Assembly (NCBI RefSeq): GCF_014648435.1
Contig: NZ_BMRC01000007.1
Location: 310,001-374,000, forward strand
Source: Nonomuraea spiralis
Lineage (GTDB): Bacteria; Actinomycetota; Actinomycetes; Streptosporangiales; Streptosporangiaceae
DNA: 64,000 nucleotides
Direction: 5' to 3'
A model generated the notes under the pieces. That model made no database searches. It was not told the origin of the DNA and was given only the letters and a program-made list of their open reading frames with translations. Below, piece after piece: positions 25,006 to 32,934 of the stretch. A program made the translations under genes and the position numbers. Each line of letters begins with the position of its first letter. Within the stretch, counting starts at the first letter, position 1.

Positions 25006-25034
25006 ACGATAGCACCGCGGACGGCCGTGAAGAA
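25006..25034 (-). promoter_or_regulatory. Promoter of the leader peptide and ThrRS gene
   Basis: On the reverse strand, -10 TATCGT (25011-25006) lies 17 bases after a weak -35 TTCTTC (25034-25029). Transcription would begin at or next to the leader ATG (24998). Confidence 0.5.
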
Positions 25035-25080
25035 AATCTTCAACAGCCGGTCAAGGAATGGCAAATGATATAAAAGAGCC

Positions 25081-26055
25081 GTGGCTGAGATCACCTTGAG
25101 CGTCCGCCAGTTGCAGGCGTTCGCCGAGGTCGGCTACGAGGTCGCGGGCGGCGGCGGCGCGCACGCGGCGATGGCGGCGCTGCGCCGGGTCGTCCCGCTC
25201 GACGCCTACGAGTTCGTCGCCTTCGACCCCGCCACCGGCCGCCACCACAGCGTCGTCTCCGACGGCCACCGCCGCATCGACCGCGACGCCGCCGAGGAGT
25301 ACGCCGCGCTCGACGCCTGCCGCGAGGCCATCGCCGCACGGCGTCCGGTGCCCATGCCGCAGCCGGGCACCGAACGTTACTTCCGCCGCCACCTGGCCCC
25401 CTACGGATGGCGGGCCGGGCTGACCGCGCCGCTGTTCCTCGCCGACGGCGGCCGCTACACCGGCCTGCTGCACCTGGCGGCCAGGCACGCCTTCCCGCTG
25501 CTCACCAACGCCCTGGTCGGGGCCGTCAGCCCGATGCTCGCGCACGTCACCGACCTGACCCGGTGCGTGATCGACCCCGTCGGCCTGCCGCCCGACTTCC
25601 GCGCGGTCGCCTTCGACCGGCTCGGCGAGCGCCGCGCGGTGCCCGGCCACGAGGTCTCGCACGAGTTGTGGGACGACCCGGCCGTGGCGGCGTTCGCGCG
25701 GGCGTTCATCGACTCGCGCGAGCTGAGCCGGCGCGGGCTGTGGCTCGACGGCGGCGGACGCTGGCACGAGGTGCGCCTGCTGCGGGCCGGCGTCGGCTAC
25801 CAGGGCTCGCTGCAGGGCGCGGTCGCCGCCGAACGGCCCTGCCCGCTGCCCTACGAGCTGACCGGCCGCGAGGTCGACGTGCTCACCAGGGTCGCGGCCG
25901 GCGACTCCAACCCGCAGATCGCGGCCTGCCTGGTGCTGAGCGTGCGCACGGTGACCACCCATCTGGAGCACATCTTCGCCAAGCTGGGGTGCGACAGCCG
26001 TACCAGGCTGACCACCAAGGCGCTGGCCGAGGGGTTGTGCCGGCTCGACGTCTGA
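25081..26055 (+). CDS. LuxR-type regulator with a GAF-like sensor region
   Basis: The 324-residue protein has an N-terminal region of about 240 residues that resembles a degenerate GAF sensor (DAYEFVAFDPATGRHHSVVSDGHR, APYGWRAGLTAPLFLADGGRYTGLLHLAARH). A C-terminal LuxR HTH follows (ELTGREVDVLTRVAAGDSN, PQIAACLVLSVRTVTTHLEHIFAKLG). GTG 25081 has TATAAA six bases upstream and no ribosome binding site, so it is probably leaderless. It is divergent from the ThrRS leader with a shared 80-base promoter region. The ligand is unknown. Confidence 0.87.
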   Translation: MAEITLSVRQLQAFAEVGYEVAGGGGAHAAMAALRRVVPLDAYEFVAFDPATGRHHSVVSDGHRRIDRDAAEEYAALDACREAIAARRPVPMPQPGTERYFRRHLAPYGWRAGLTAPLFLADGGRYTGLLHLAARHAFPLLTNALVGAVSPMLAHVTDLTRCVIDPVGLPPDFRAVAFDRLGERRAVPGHEVSHELWDDPAVAAFARAFIDSRELSRRGLWLDGGGRWHEVRLLRAGVGYQGSLQGAVAAERPCPLPYELTGREVDVLTRVAAGDSNPQIAACLVLSVRTVTTHLEHIFAKLGCDSRTRLTTKALAEGLCRLDV

Positions 26056-26100
26056 CGGCCGTCCTCCGGACGGCCACCCTCTAGACGGCCACCCCGGCGG
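26056..26100. repeat. 15-bp tandem repeat at a convergent junction
   Basis: Three 15-bp units related to cggccaccctctaga run from 26056 to 26100. The unit begins right after the TGA of the LuxR gene and reaches into the last codons of the reverse ATPase gene, whose stop is 26081-26083. Confidence 0.7.
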
Positions 26101-26530
26101 CGACGCGCGCCTGCGTCAGCTCGAACCAGACGGTCGTCGAGCCGGCCTCGCGCACGAAACCCCAGCGGTGGCTGAGCGCCTCGATCAGCGGCAGCCCCCG
26201 GCCGCTGGTGGCCTGCGGGGCCGCGTGGCACACGCACGGCGGGCCCTCCGCGCCGCCGTCGGCCACGCACACCCGGACCGTCGTGTCCGAGCTGAGCACC
26301 GACACCGTGAACGAGCCGCCGTCCCCCGACCTGGAGTGCAGGATGGCGTTCGTGGCCAGTTCGCTGGTGAGCAGCACCACGTCGTCGTGGAGTGGATGGT
26401 CGCGGCCGAGCGCGGCGGTCACGAGCCCCCTGGCACGTGACACCTGGGAGGGAATCCCCGGCAACCGGACCGCGACGTCGCGGAACCCGGGCGATTCACC
26501 CCCGTCTGCGTGGTGAGAGTCCGGAGCCAC
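26081..26530 (-). CDS. RsbW-like ATP-binding regulatory protein
   Basis: The 149-residue HATPase-fold protein has the N-box LLTSELATNAILHS, a G1-box VADGG and the G2 segment TSGRGLPLIEALSHRWGFV, ending in VWFEL. Such single-domain ATPases are numerous in actinomycetes and act as anti-sigma kinases or as developmental regulators. GTG 26530 was chosen because GGGGGAGG lies five bases upstream. It has no obvious partner gene beside it; the STAS genes near 7.4-8.2 kb are possible partners. Confidence 0.85.
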   Translation of the reverse strand: MAPDSHHADGGESPGFRDVAVRLPGIPSQVSRARGLVTAALGRDHPLHDDVVLLTSELATNAILHSRSGDGGSFTVSVLSSDTTVRVCVADGGAEGPPCVCHAAPQATSGRGLPLIEALSHRWGFVREAGSTTVWFELTQARVAAGVAV

Positions 26531-26550
26531 GATGACCTCCCCCGAATCAG

Positions 26551-26560
26551 GTGACGTCAC
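26551..26560. promoter_or_regulatory. Perfect palindrome upstream of the ATPase gene
   Basis: GTGACGTCAC is a perfect 10-bp palindrome 20 bases before the ATPase start codon. It may be a regulator site. It is short enough to be chance. The rest of the 207-base gap up to 26737 shows no other clear signal apart from the ribosome binding site of the next gene. Confidence 0.3.
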
Positions 26561-26737
26561 TAGACGCGCGAGAGGGGGGCGAAAGATTATCGCGAAAAGG
26601 TAGGAACTCTCTTTCCCAAGGTCGCCTGCACGGCCCGGCGCGCCGACCGAGTACGCTGCGATCGACGAGTCGTCTAGGCCCCTGGGGGAGCAAAGCGTGC
26701 ACAGCAGCCTACTCGCCCGGCCGTCGGAGGAGGTCGC

Positions 26738-27205
26738 GTGAGCAGCCTGGAGGCCGTCTGGGTGGAGCCGTACGACCGGCCGGGGGCGGCCGTCGTGACC
26801 GGCGTCTTCGACATCCTGCACGTGGGCCACGTGCGCTACCTGGGCGCCGTGGCCGCACGCGGGCTGCCCCTGGTGGTCGGCGTGGAGGACGATCCGCGCG
26901 TGCGGGCGTGGAAGGGGCCCAGCCGGCCGTTCAACCCGGCGGTGGAGCGGGCCGAGGTGCTGGCCGCGCTGCGCTGCGTGTCCGGCGTCTTCGTGGTGAC
27001 CGGGCCGTCCGAGGCCCACGGCCCGGAGGACTACATCGACCTGCTCGCGCCGATGCGGCCCGGGGCGCTCGCCCACACGGCGGGTGACCCGCACGCGGGC
27101 GCGCGGGCCGCGGCGGCGGCCATCCTGGGAGCCGACTGCTGGGAGATGGCGGCCATTCCCGACCGCTCCACCACCCGCATCGTCAACGCCGCAGGCAAGG
27201 GCTGA
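26738..27205 (+). CDS. Cytidylyltransferase-like nucleotidyltransferase
   Basis: The 155-residue protein has the nucleotidyltransferase nucleotide site GVFDILHVGHVRYLGAV (HxGH), then VGVEDDPRVRAWKGPSRPFNPAVERAEVLAALRCV and, near the end, IPDRSTTRIVN in place of ISTT-type motifs. It is closest to the RfaE2/HldE-C and glycerol-phosphate cytidylyltransferase group. The substrate is unknown; a sugar-phosphate or alcohol-phosphate is likely. GGAGGAGG precedes GTG 26738. It is 94 bases upstream of a PAP2-like gene. Confidence 0.82.
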   Translation: MSSLEAVWVEPYDRPGAAVVTGVFDILHVGHVRYLGAVAARGLPLVVGVEDDPRVRAWKGPSRPFNPAVERAEVLAALRCVSGVFVVTGPSEAHGPEDYIDLLAPMRPGALAHTAGDPHAGARAAAAAILGADCWEMAAIPDRSTTRIVNAAGKG

Positions 27206-27298
27206 CCCCTCTCTCCCGAGAGCCGGCGGTCCGCCCGCTCCCGAGGGGGTGGGTCCGGTGGAAAGAGCCGGGGGCATGATCGCGTAATCTTTCGTCAC

Positions 27299-27883
27299 AT
27301 GATGGCCGACCTGGTGGCGAAGCGGGTGACCAACCTGCTGGCACCGCAAGTGCTGGTGATCGTCATGCCGCCCGCCGTGGGCCTGCTCGCCCAAGGATGG
27401 ACGGGAGCCGCCTGGGGCCTGGTCGCGTCGGCGTTCTGCGGCGGCGTGCCGGCGGCGGTGATCGCGCTGGGCGTGCGCTCGGGCCGGCTGGACTCCCACC
27501 ACATCGTCGACCGCGCCCGCCGCACCGGCCCGCTGCTGGCCGCCGTGGCCGCCGTGCTGGTCGCGCTCGCGCTGCTCGTCGTACTGGGTGCGCCGCGGCT
27601 GCTGGTGGCCACCGTGACCGCGATGCTGGTCGCCCTGGCGGTGACCGTGCCGATCACGACCCGCTGGAAGATCTCCTTCCACGCCGCCGTCTCGGCGGGC
27701 ACGGTGGTGGTGCTGGCGCACGTGCTGCCCGTCCTGCCCGTCGCCCTGGTGGGCGCGGCCGTGGTCGCGCTGGTGTGCTGGGCCAGGGTCCGCCTCGCGC
27801 ACCACACGTGGGCGCAGGTCGCGGCGGGCGCGGTCACCGGGACGCTGACGACGTGGGCGACGCTGGCGCTGTTCGGGGTCTGA
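27299..27883 (+). CDS. PAP2-like membrane phosphatase
   Basis: The 194-residue protein has five or six hydrophobic segments. It shows remnants of the PAP2 lipid-phosphatase motifs: TTRWKISFHAAVSAG (the S-x-H block) and WARVRLAHHTWAQVAAGAVTG (the R-x5-H block). The first K-x6-RP block is not clear. It is probably an integral-membrane phosphatase of a lipid phosphate, but the activity is uncertain. TAATCT lies eight bases before ATG 27299 with no ribosome binding site, so the gene is probably leaderless. Confidence 0.7.
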   Translation: MMADLVAKRVTNLLAPQVLVIVMPPAVGLLAQGWTGAAWGLVASAFCGGVPAAVIALGVRSGRLDSHHIVDRARRTGPLLAAVAAVLVALALLVVLGAPRLLVATVTAMLVALAVTVPITTRWKISFHAAVSAGTVVVLAHVLPVLPVALVGAAVVALVCWARVRLAHHTWAQVAAGAVTGTLTTWATLALFGV

Positions 27884-27923
27884 GGACCGGAATAGCCCCG
27901 CCGCCACGGGGGTTGGCGCGAGC

Positions 27924-28667
27924 ATGGATGCCACGAACCGGGGCCGGGTCCGCGTCGAGCGGTCGGCCAAGCGCGTGCGGACCTACCTGGGCGGCCGGCT
28001 GATCGCCGACACGACCCGGGCCCTGCTGGTGTGGGAAGGCCCCTTCTACCCCACCTACTACCTCCCCCTCCAGGACGTCGACGAGGCGGCGCTCAAGCCG
28101 ACCGGCACGTCCAAGCACTCCCCGAGCAGGGGCGACGCCGCCGTCCACACGGTAAGTGCGGGCACCGCCGAGGCGCCGGAGGCGGCGCTGGTCTACCACG
28201 ACTCGCCGCTGGAGGAGATCCGCGGGCACGTCCGCCTCGACTGGGACGCGATGGACGCCTGGTTCGAGGAGGACGAGGAGGTCTACGTGCACGCGCGCGA
28301 CCCGTACACGAGGGTGGACATCCTGCCGAGCTCGCGGCACATCCGGGTGGAGGTCGACGGCGTGACCGTGGCCGACTCGCGCAACGCCCGCATCCTGTTC
28401 GAGACGGGCCTGCCCGCCCGCTACTACCTGCCGAAGACCGACGTACGGCTCGACCTGCTGGAGCACACCGACACCGCCACGCACTGCCCGTACAAGGGGA
28501 CGGCGGAGTACTGGACGGTCAACGGGAAGAAGGACCTCGCCTGGTCCTACCGCACTCCGCTGCCCGAGAGCGAGCGGGTGGCCGGGCTGATCGCGTTCTA
28601 CAACGAGAAGCTGGACATCTTCGTCGACGGCGAGCGCGAGGAGCGTCCGAAGACCAAGTTCTCCTGA
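27924..28667 (+). CDS. DUF427 protein with two copies of the domain
   Basis: The 247-residue protein contains two DUF427 units. The first (about 8-95) has RVRTYLGGRLIADTTRALLVWEGPFYPTYYLP and SKHSPSRGDA; the second (about 120-235) has RHIRVEVDGVTVADSRNARILFE, RYYLPKTDV and THCPYKGTAEYW. DUF427 is a beta-barrel domain of unknown function that is common in actinobacteria. The His-Cys-Pro-Tyr-Lys-Gly motif is kept only in the second copy. It is followed by a strong terminator. Confidence 0.88.
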   Translation: MDATNRGRVRVERSAKRVRTYLGGRLIADTTRALLVWEGPFYPTYYLPLQDVDEAALKPTGTSKHSPSRGDAAVHTVSAGTAEAPEAALVYHDSPLEEIRGHVRLDWDAMDAWFEEDEEVYVHARDPYTRVDILPSSRHIRVEVDGVTVADSRNARILFETGLPARYYLPKTDVRLDLLEHTDTATHCPYKGTAEYWTVNGKKDLAWSYRTPLPESERVAGLIAFYNEKLDIFVDGEREERPKTKFS

Positions 28668-28676
28668 GCCCGGCCG

Positions 28677-28700
28677 GCGCCCCGCCGGGCGGCGGGGCGC
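28677..28700. terminator. Bidirectional terminator hairpin
   Basis: GCGCCCCGCC (28677-28686), loop GGGC and GGCGGGGCGC (28691-28700) form a perfect 10-bp hairpin between convergent genes. Confidence 0.8.
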
Positions 28701-28710
28701 GTACGGGGGA

Positions 28711-29313
28711 TCACGCGGCCGGGGTCCAGCGCGGGTCGCGGCCGAGGTAGCGCAGCAGGGAGGCGACCTCGTCGCGGGCGGCGTCGTCCGGCAGGGCCTC
28801 GGCGTACGCGCCCCACGGGCGCAGCGGGTCGACGATCTGCTTGGCGACCTCCAGCAGCGGCCCGGCCAGCTCGGGCGTCAGCGGCGAGGGCTGCCCGGTG
28901 GCCATCGCGAGGTCCCAGGCGTGCACGGCGGCGTCGAGCGCGCACGCCGTCGAGCCCATCCACGGCGTCATCGTGTTCGGCGGCACCGGCGTCGGCACCT
29001 CGGCGGCGTCCCGGTCGACCGCGGCCCACGCCCTGGCGGCCCGGGTCAGGGCGTCCTCCAGCTCGGCCGACGGATCCGCGCCCGGCTCGGCGGGCGGGTC
29101 GAACGGGTTGAACGCCGGCCCGTCCCCGCCCGTGAGCGTGGCGGCGAAGCCGAGCTGGTCGCCGACCGCGTGCTTGAAGACCTTGGTGACGCTCCACTGG
29201 GAGCAGGGGGTCGGCAGGTGCCACCCGTCGGCCGGGATGCCGCTGACGGCCTTGCGCAGCGCCTCGTGCGAAGCGTCCAGAACGTCCCAGCCGCTGGTGA
29301 AGTCGTTGCTCAT
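28711..29313 (-). CDS. TIGR03086-like DinB/maleylpyruvate-isomerase-fold protein
   Basis: The 200-residue protein has the four-helix DinB-type pattern seen in mycothiol-dependent proteins: an N-terminal helix, then GWHLPTPCSQWSVTKVFKHAVGDQLGFA (W-x-x-P-T-P-C-x-x-W, H for metal), later ALDAAVHAWDLAMATGQ with the second metal His. Family members bind a divalent metal and often use mycothiol. The reaction is unknown. It is 53 bases downstream of the TetR gene on the same strand. Confidence 0.85.
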   Translation of the reverse strand: MSNDFTSGWDVLDASHEALRKAVSGIPADGWHLPTPCSQWSVTKVFKHAVGDQLGFAATLTGGDGPAFNPFDPPAEPGADPSAELEDALTRAARAWAAVDRDAAEVPTPVPPNTMTPWMGSTACALDAAVHAWDLAMATGQPSPLTPELAGPLLEVAKQIVDPLRPWGAYAEALPDDAARDEVASLLRYLGRDPRWTPAA

Positions 29314-29366
29314 GGGAGCCCCTTTCGTGATGCCTCCACTATAGCAGAACGGAATAGTTTGTTCCA

Positions 29367-30023
29367 CTAGTTGGCGGCGGCCGCGACGAGTCCGTCGATC
29401 AGCAGGTCCAGGGCCTGCTCGAAGTCGGCGGCCGGGTCGACACCGCCGCCGCGCGTCCAGCGCAGCAGCCTGGTGAAGTGCGGCAGGCGCACCGGATCGA
29501 GCGCGTGGATGTAGAGGCCCACCTGTTCCTCGCCGGCGTGCGTGCCCGGGTCGCCGGTGAAGCCGCCGGTGGACAGCAGCAGGGTGCCGAACACCAGGCC
29601 GTTGACGGCGGTCAGCGCCCGCCAGGCGCCCAGGTCGTCGAAGCCCGCCGCGTACAGCGTGCCGACCAGGCCGTCGAGGACCGTCATGGCCTTGGGCGAG
29701 GTCGGGTTGGCCCGGTCGGTCGCCAGCGCCAGCGGCACCACGGGGTGACGGCTGAACGCCGCGTGCATGTTGCGTGCCGTGACGCGGAGCTGCTCCTGCC
29801 ACGGCAGCTCCGGATCGGGCGGCTCGACCTGGGCGAACACCAGCTCCACGATGCCGTCCAGGAGGTCGGCCTTGCTGGAGACGTGGTTGTAGAGCGACAT
29901 CGCCTCCACGCCGAGCGTCTTCGCCAGCCGCCGCATGGACAGGCCCTCCAGCCCCTCCTTGCCGGCCAGTTCCAGGGCCGCGTCCAGGACTTTCTCGCGG
30001 TTCAGCGGCTCGCGCCGTGCCAT
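29367..30023 (-). CDS. TetR regulator with tetracycline-repressor-type C-terminal domain
   Basis: The 218-residue protein has a TetR HTH (NREKVLDAALELAGKEGLEGLSMRRLAKTLGVEAMSLYNHV) and a TetR_C_1-like ligand domain (VELVFAQVEPPDPELPWQEQLRVTARNMHAAFSRHP). GGGAGAG precedes ATG 30023. It is divergent from the FAD monooxygenase at 30109, and the 85 bases between them hold three copies of a palindromic site. This arrangement is typical of a repressor that controls a monooxygenase in answer to a small aromatic compound. The ligand is unknown. Confidence 0.9.
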   Translation of the reverse strand: MARREPLNREKVLDAALELAGKEGLEGLSMRRLAKTLGVEAMSLYNHVSSKADLLDGIVELVFAQVEPPDPELPWQEQLRVTARNMHAAFSRHPVVPLALATDRANPTSPKAMTVLDGLVGTLYAAGFDDLGAWRALTAVNGLVFGTLLLSTGGFTGDPGTHAGEEQVGLYIHALDPVRLPHFTRLLRWTRGGGVDPAADFEQALDLLIDGLVAAAAN

Positions 30024-30040
30024 CGGCTCTCCCTTCGTGC

Positions 30041-30095
30041 TTGACAGAGCTTACGGCGTATGTGCTCTACTTACGGCGTAAGCATACGGCGTAAG
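30041..30095. promoter_or_regulatory. Promoter with three TetR-type operator copies
   Basis: The palindromic core CTTACGGCGTAAG occurs exactly at 30070-30082, with one-arm variants at 30050-30062 (CTTACGGCGTATG) and 30083-30095 (CATACGGCGTAAG). A consensus -35 TTGACA lies at 30041-30046 with a -10-like TCTACT about 18 bases on, so the operators lie within and after the promoter of the monooxygenase gene. Confidence 0.75.
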
Positions 30096-30108
30096 TAAGG
30101 GAGTCGGG

Positions 30109-31665
30109 ATGACCGACGTGATCATCGTGGGCGGCGGGCCGGTCGGGCTGCTGCTGGCCTGCGAACTCAAGCTGGGCGGCGCCGAGCCGCTGGTCCTGGA
30201 GGCGGCCACCGGCGAGGAGCGCGTGACGCGCAGCCTCGGCCTGCGCTCGCTCAACGCCCGCAGCCTGCACTCGCTGGAGCTGCGCGGGCTGGTGGAGCCG
30301 CTGACCGAGGCGCAGTGGAAGCTGTTCGACGAGCTGGCCGGCGGCCCCGGGCCGGACCGTTCCGACATGGTCGGCATGATGACCGAGCTGCTGAAGAAGG
30401 GCATGATGCGCGGCCACTTCGCCGCCCTGCCGCTGCTGGAGGAGAACGGCAGGGCCGAGTACGCCATGCTCAAGCAGCACCAGATCGAGGCCGTGCTGGC
30501 CGCGCGCGCCGCCGCGCTCGGCGTACGGATCAGGCAGGGACGCGCGGTCGTGGACGTCACCCAGGACGCCACCCGTACGGTGGCCACCCTGGCGGACGGC
30601 GAGCGGGTCGAGGCCGCCTACCTGGTGGGCTGCGACGGCGGGCGGAGCCTGGTACGCAAACGCAGCGGCATCCCCTTCTCCGGCACGCCCGCCACCCTGA
30701 CCGGTAGGACCGCCGTGGCCACGCTGACCGGCCCCGGCACGGTCACCTCATCGCTGCGCGGCCCCGGCGGGCTGGTGAACCTGTCGCTGGTGCCCGGCGA
30801 GATCGCGACCATCGAGTTCGGCGACGGCCCCGGCGACCGGGACGCGCCCATGACCGCCGAGGAGCTGGCGGGCAGCCTGCGCCGGGTGACGGGGGAGGAC
30901 GTCGGGGTCGCCCGGCTGGAGGCCGGCATCCGCTACAGCGACAACACCCGGCAGGCCGACTCCTACCGGAAGGGACGGGTCCTGCTGGCGGGCGACGCGG
31001 CCCACGTGCACTCGCCGATCGGCGGCCAGGGGCTCAACCTGGGGTTGCAGGACGCCGTCAACCTGGGCTGGAAGCTCGCCCTGGTGGCGCGCGGCGCGGC
31101 CCCGGAGAGCCTGCTGGACACCTACACCGCCGAGCGCCACCCGGTGGCGGTCCGGGTGCTGCGCAACACCCGGGCCCAGGTGGCCATGATGCGCCCGGGG
31201 GCGCAGGTGGACGCGCTGCGCGAGGTGTTGTCGGAGGTGATGGCGCTGCCGGACGCCAAGGGGCACTTCACCCGCATGGTCGAGGGCACCGACGTGGACT
31301 ACGCGCCCGCCGCGCCCGACCCCCGCGTCGGCCGCTTCGTCCCCGCCCTGACCGCCGTCCCGCTCCCGTTCGCCCGCACCCCCGCCGACGACCGCCACGG
31401 GAGCGAGCCTGCGGCGGCGGGCCGGCCGGTAGGTGAGCTGTTGCGGGACGGGCGCGGCCTGCTGATCGTCCCGCCCGGCGGAACGGACGCGGCCCACGCG
31501 GCGCTGGCGGGGCACCGCGACCGCGTGCGCCCGGCCGCCGCGCAGGCGTCCGCGGGCGACGGGGGTGCTCTGCTGGTCCGGCCCGACGGTTACGTCGCCT
31601 GGGCCGGTACGGCAGCCGACGGCCTGGGCGAGGCCCTCACCACCTGGTTCGGCCCCGCCGCCTGA
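30109..31665 (+). CDS. FAD-dependent group A monooxygenase
   Basis: The 518-residue protein has the FAD motif VGGGPVGLLLACEL (7-20), the DG motif GCDGGRSLVRK and the GD motif VLLAGDAAHVHSPIGGQGLNLGLQDA. It matches aromatic hydroxylases of the PheA/TfdB, polyketide hydroxylase and rifampicin monooxygenase group. The C-terminal thioredoxin-like domain is present (LLRDGRGLLIVPPGG, LLVRPDGYVAWAG). It hydroxylates an aromatic ring or antibiotic with NAD(P)H and O2. GGGAG precedes ATG 30109. It is under the divergent TetR gene. The substrate is unknown. Confidence 0.92.
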   Translation: MTDVIIVGGGPVGLLLACELKLGGAEPLVLEAATGEERVTRSLGLRSLNARSLHSLELRGLVEPLTEAQWKLFDELAGGPGPDRSDMVGMMTELLKKGMMRGHFAALPLLEENGRAEYAMLKQHQIEAVLAARAAALGVRIRQGRAVVDVTQDATRTVATLADGERVEAAYLVGCDGGRSLVRKRSGIPFSGTPATLTGRTAVATLTGPGTVTSSLRGPGGLVNLSLVPGEIATIEFGDGPGDRDAPMTAEELAGSLRRVTGEDVGVARLEAGIRYSDNTRQADSYRKGRVLLAGDAAHVHSPIGGQGLNLGLQDAVNLGWKLALVARGAAPESLLDTYTAERHPVAVRVLRNTRAQVAMMRPGAQVDALREVLSEVMALPDAKGHFTRMVEGTDVDYAPAAPDPRVGRFVPALTAVPLPFARTPADDRHGSEPAAAGRPVGELLRDGRGLLIVPPGGTDAAHAALAGHRDRVRPAAAQASAGDGGALLVRPDGYVAWAGTAADGLGEALTTWFGPAA

Positions 31666-31671
31666 GCACGG

Positions 31672-32934
31672 TTAGGCGAGCAGCCGGGTCAGCACCCGGG
31701 TGCCGAACTCCAGCCCCTCCACCGGCACCCGCTCGTCCTTGCCGTGGAACATGCCGAAGTAGTCCAGGTCCGGCCGGAGCATGAGCGGCGCGAAGCCGTA
31801 CCCCTGGATGCCGATCGTGGCGAAGGACTTGGCGTCGGTGCCGCCGCTCATCACGTACGGGACCGGCCGCGCCTGCGGGTCCTCGGCCACCAGCGCCCCG
31901 GCCAGCTCGTCGAAGAACACCGACGGGTACGGCGCCGCCGGCGCCTCCTCCAGGTTCACGAACTCGCGGGTGATCTTCGGCCCGAGCAGCTCGTCGATCG
32001 TCGCCAGGAACTCCTCCTGCAACCCCGGCAGGTAACGGCCGTCCACGTGCGCCGAGGCCGTCGAGGGCACCACGTTCACCTTGTACCCGGCCGCCAGCAT
32101 CGTCGGGTTCGCCGAGTTGCGGATCTGGCCGTGGAACAGCTCGCCGAGCACGCCGAGCCGGTCGGCCTCGGCGTCCAGCCGGTCCAGGTCGATCGGCCGG
32201 CCGGTGATCTCCGACAGGCTCTCCAGCAGCGCGGCGACCGACGGCGTCAGGCGTACCGGCCACTGGTGGGCGGCCACCCGCGACAGGGCGTGGGCGAGCG
32301 TGGCGACCGGGTTGTCCACGGCGGGACGCGAACCGTGGCCCGCCACGCCGTGGGCGGTCACCTTCATCCAGGCGGTGCCGCGCTCGCCGACGGCGATCGG
32401 GTAGACGCGCCGCCCGCCGGAGTCCACGCTGAAGCCGCCCGACTCGCTGATGGCCTCGGTGACGCCGTCGAACAGGTGCCGGTGCTCGGTCACCGCGTGG
32501 CGGGAGCCGTAGTCGCCGGTCGCCTCCTCGTCGGCCAGGAACGCCAGCACCAGGTCCCGCTTCGGCCGTACGCCGCGCGCCGCCAGGCCGAGCACGGCCG
32601 CCAGCGTCATCGCGCACGAGCCCTTCATGTCCACCGCGCCCCGGCCGTACACGCAGCCGTCGGTGATCTCGCCCGAGAACGGGTGCATCTGCCACTCGGC
32701 CGGATCGGCGGGCACCACGTCCAGGTGGCCGTGGATGAGCAGCGCGTCGGGCGAGTCGCCGTCGATCCTGGCCACGACGGTGGTGCGCTTCGGCGCCGAC
32801 TCGAACACCACCGGGTCCAGGCCGGCGTCGGCCAGCAGCGTGGCGACGTACTCGGCCGCCGGGCGCTCGCCCGAGCCCGGGTTGGTGGTGTCGAACCTGA
32901 TCAGGTCCGAGCAGATCTCGGCGACGCTCTTCAC
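31672..32934 (-). CDS. M20 family metallopeptidase
   Basis: The 420-residue protein has the M20 zinc-ligand pattern: HGHLDVVPAD, GRGAVDMKGS, LADEEATGDYGS and a final His in the C-terminal catalytic part. A dimerisation domain in the middle begins at GTAWMKVTAHGVAGHGSRP. It is closest to carboxypeptidase or ArgE/aminoacylase-type enzymes. Its GTG start overlaps the S9 peptidase stop (GTGA), so it is translationally coupled. It is the last gene of a three-peptidase operon and may process small peptides released by the upstream enzymes. Confidence 0.9.
   Translation of the reverse strand: MKSVAEICSDLIRFDTTNPGSGERPAAEYVATLLADAGLDPVVFESAPKRTTVVARIDGDSPDALLIHGHLDVVPADPAEWQMHPFSGEITDGCVYGRGAVDMKGSCAMTLAAVLGLAARGVRPKRDLVLAFLADEEATGDYGSRHAVTEHRHLFDGVTEAISESGGFSVDSGGRRVYPIAVGERGTAWMKVTAHGVAGHGSRPAVDNPVATLAHALSRVAAHQWPVRLTPSVAALLESLSEITGRPIDLDRLDAEADRLGVLGELFHGQIRNSANPTMLAAGYKVNVVPSTASAHVDGRYLPGLQEEFLATIDELLGPKITREFVNLEEAPAAPYPSVFFDELAGALVAEDPQARPVPYVMSGGTDAKSFATIGIQGYGFAPLMLRPDLDYFGMFHGKDERVPVEGLEFGTRVLTRLLA

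Noticed and set aside
23708..25080. T-box riboswitch upstream of the ThrRS gene
   Set aside because: I saw no T-box consensus or specifier-loop arrangement. The Thr-rich leader ORF followed by a simple hairpin fits translation-coupled attenuation better.
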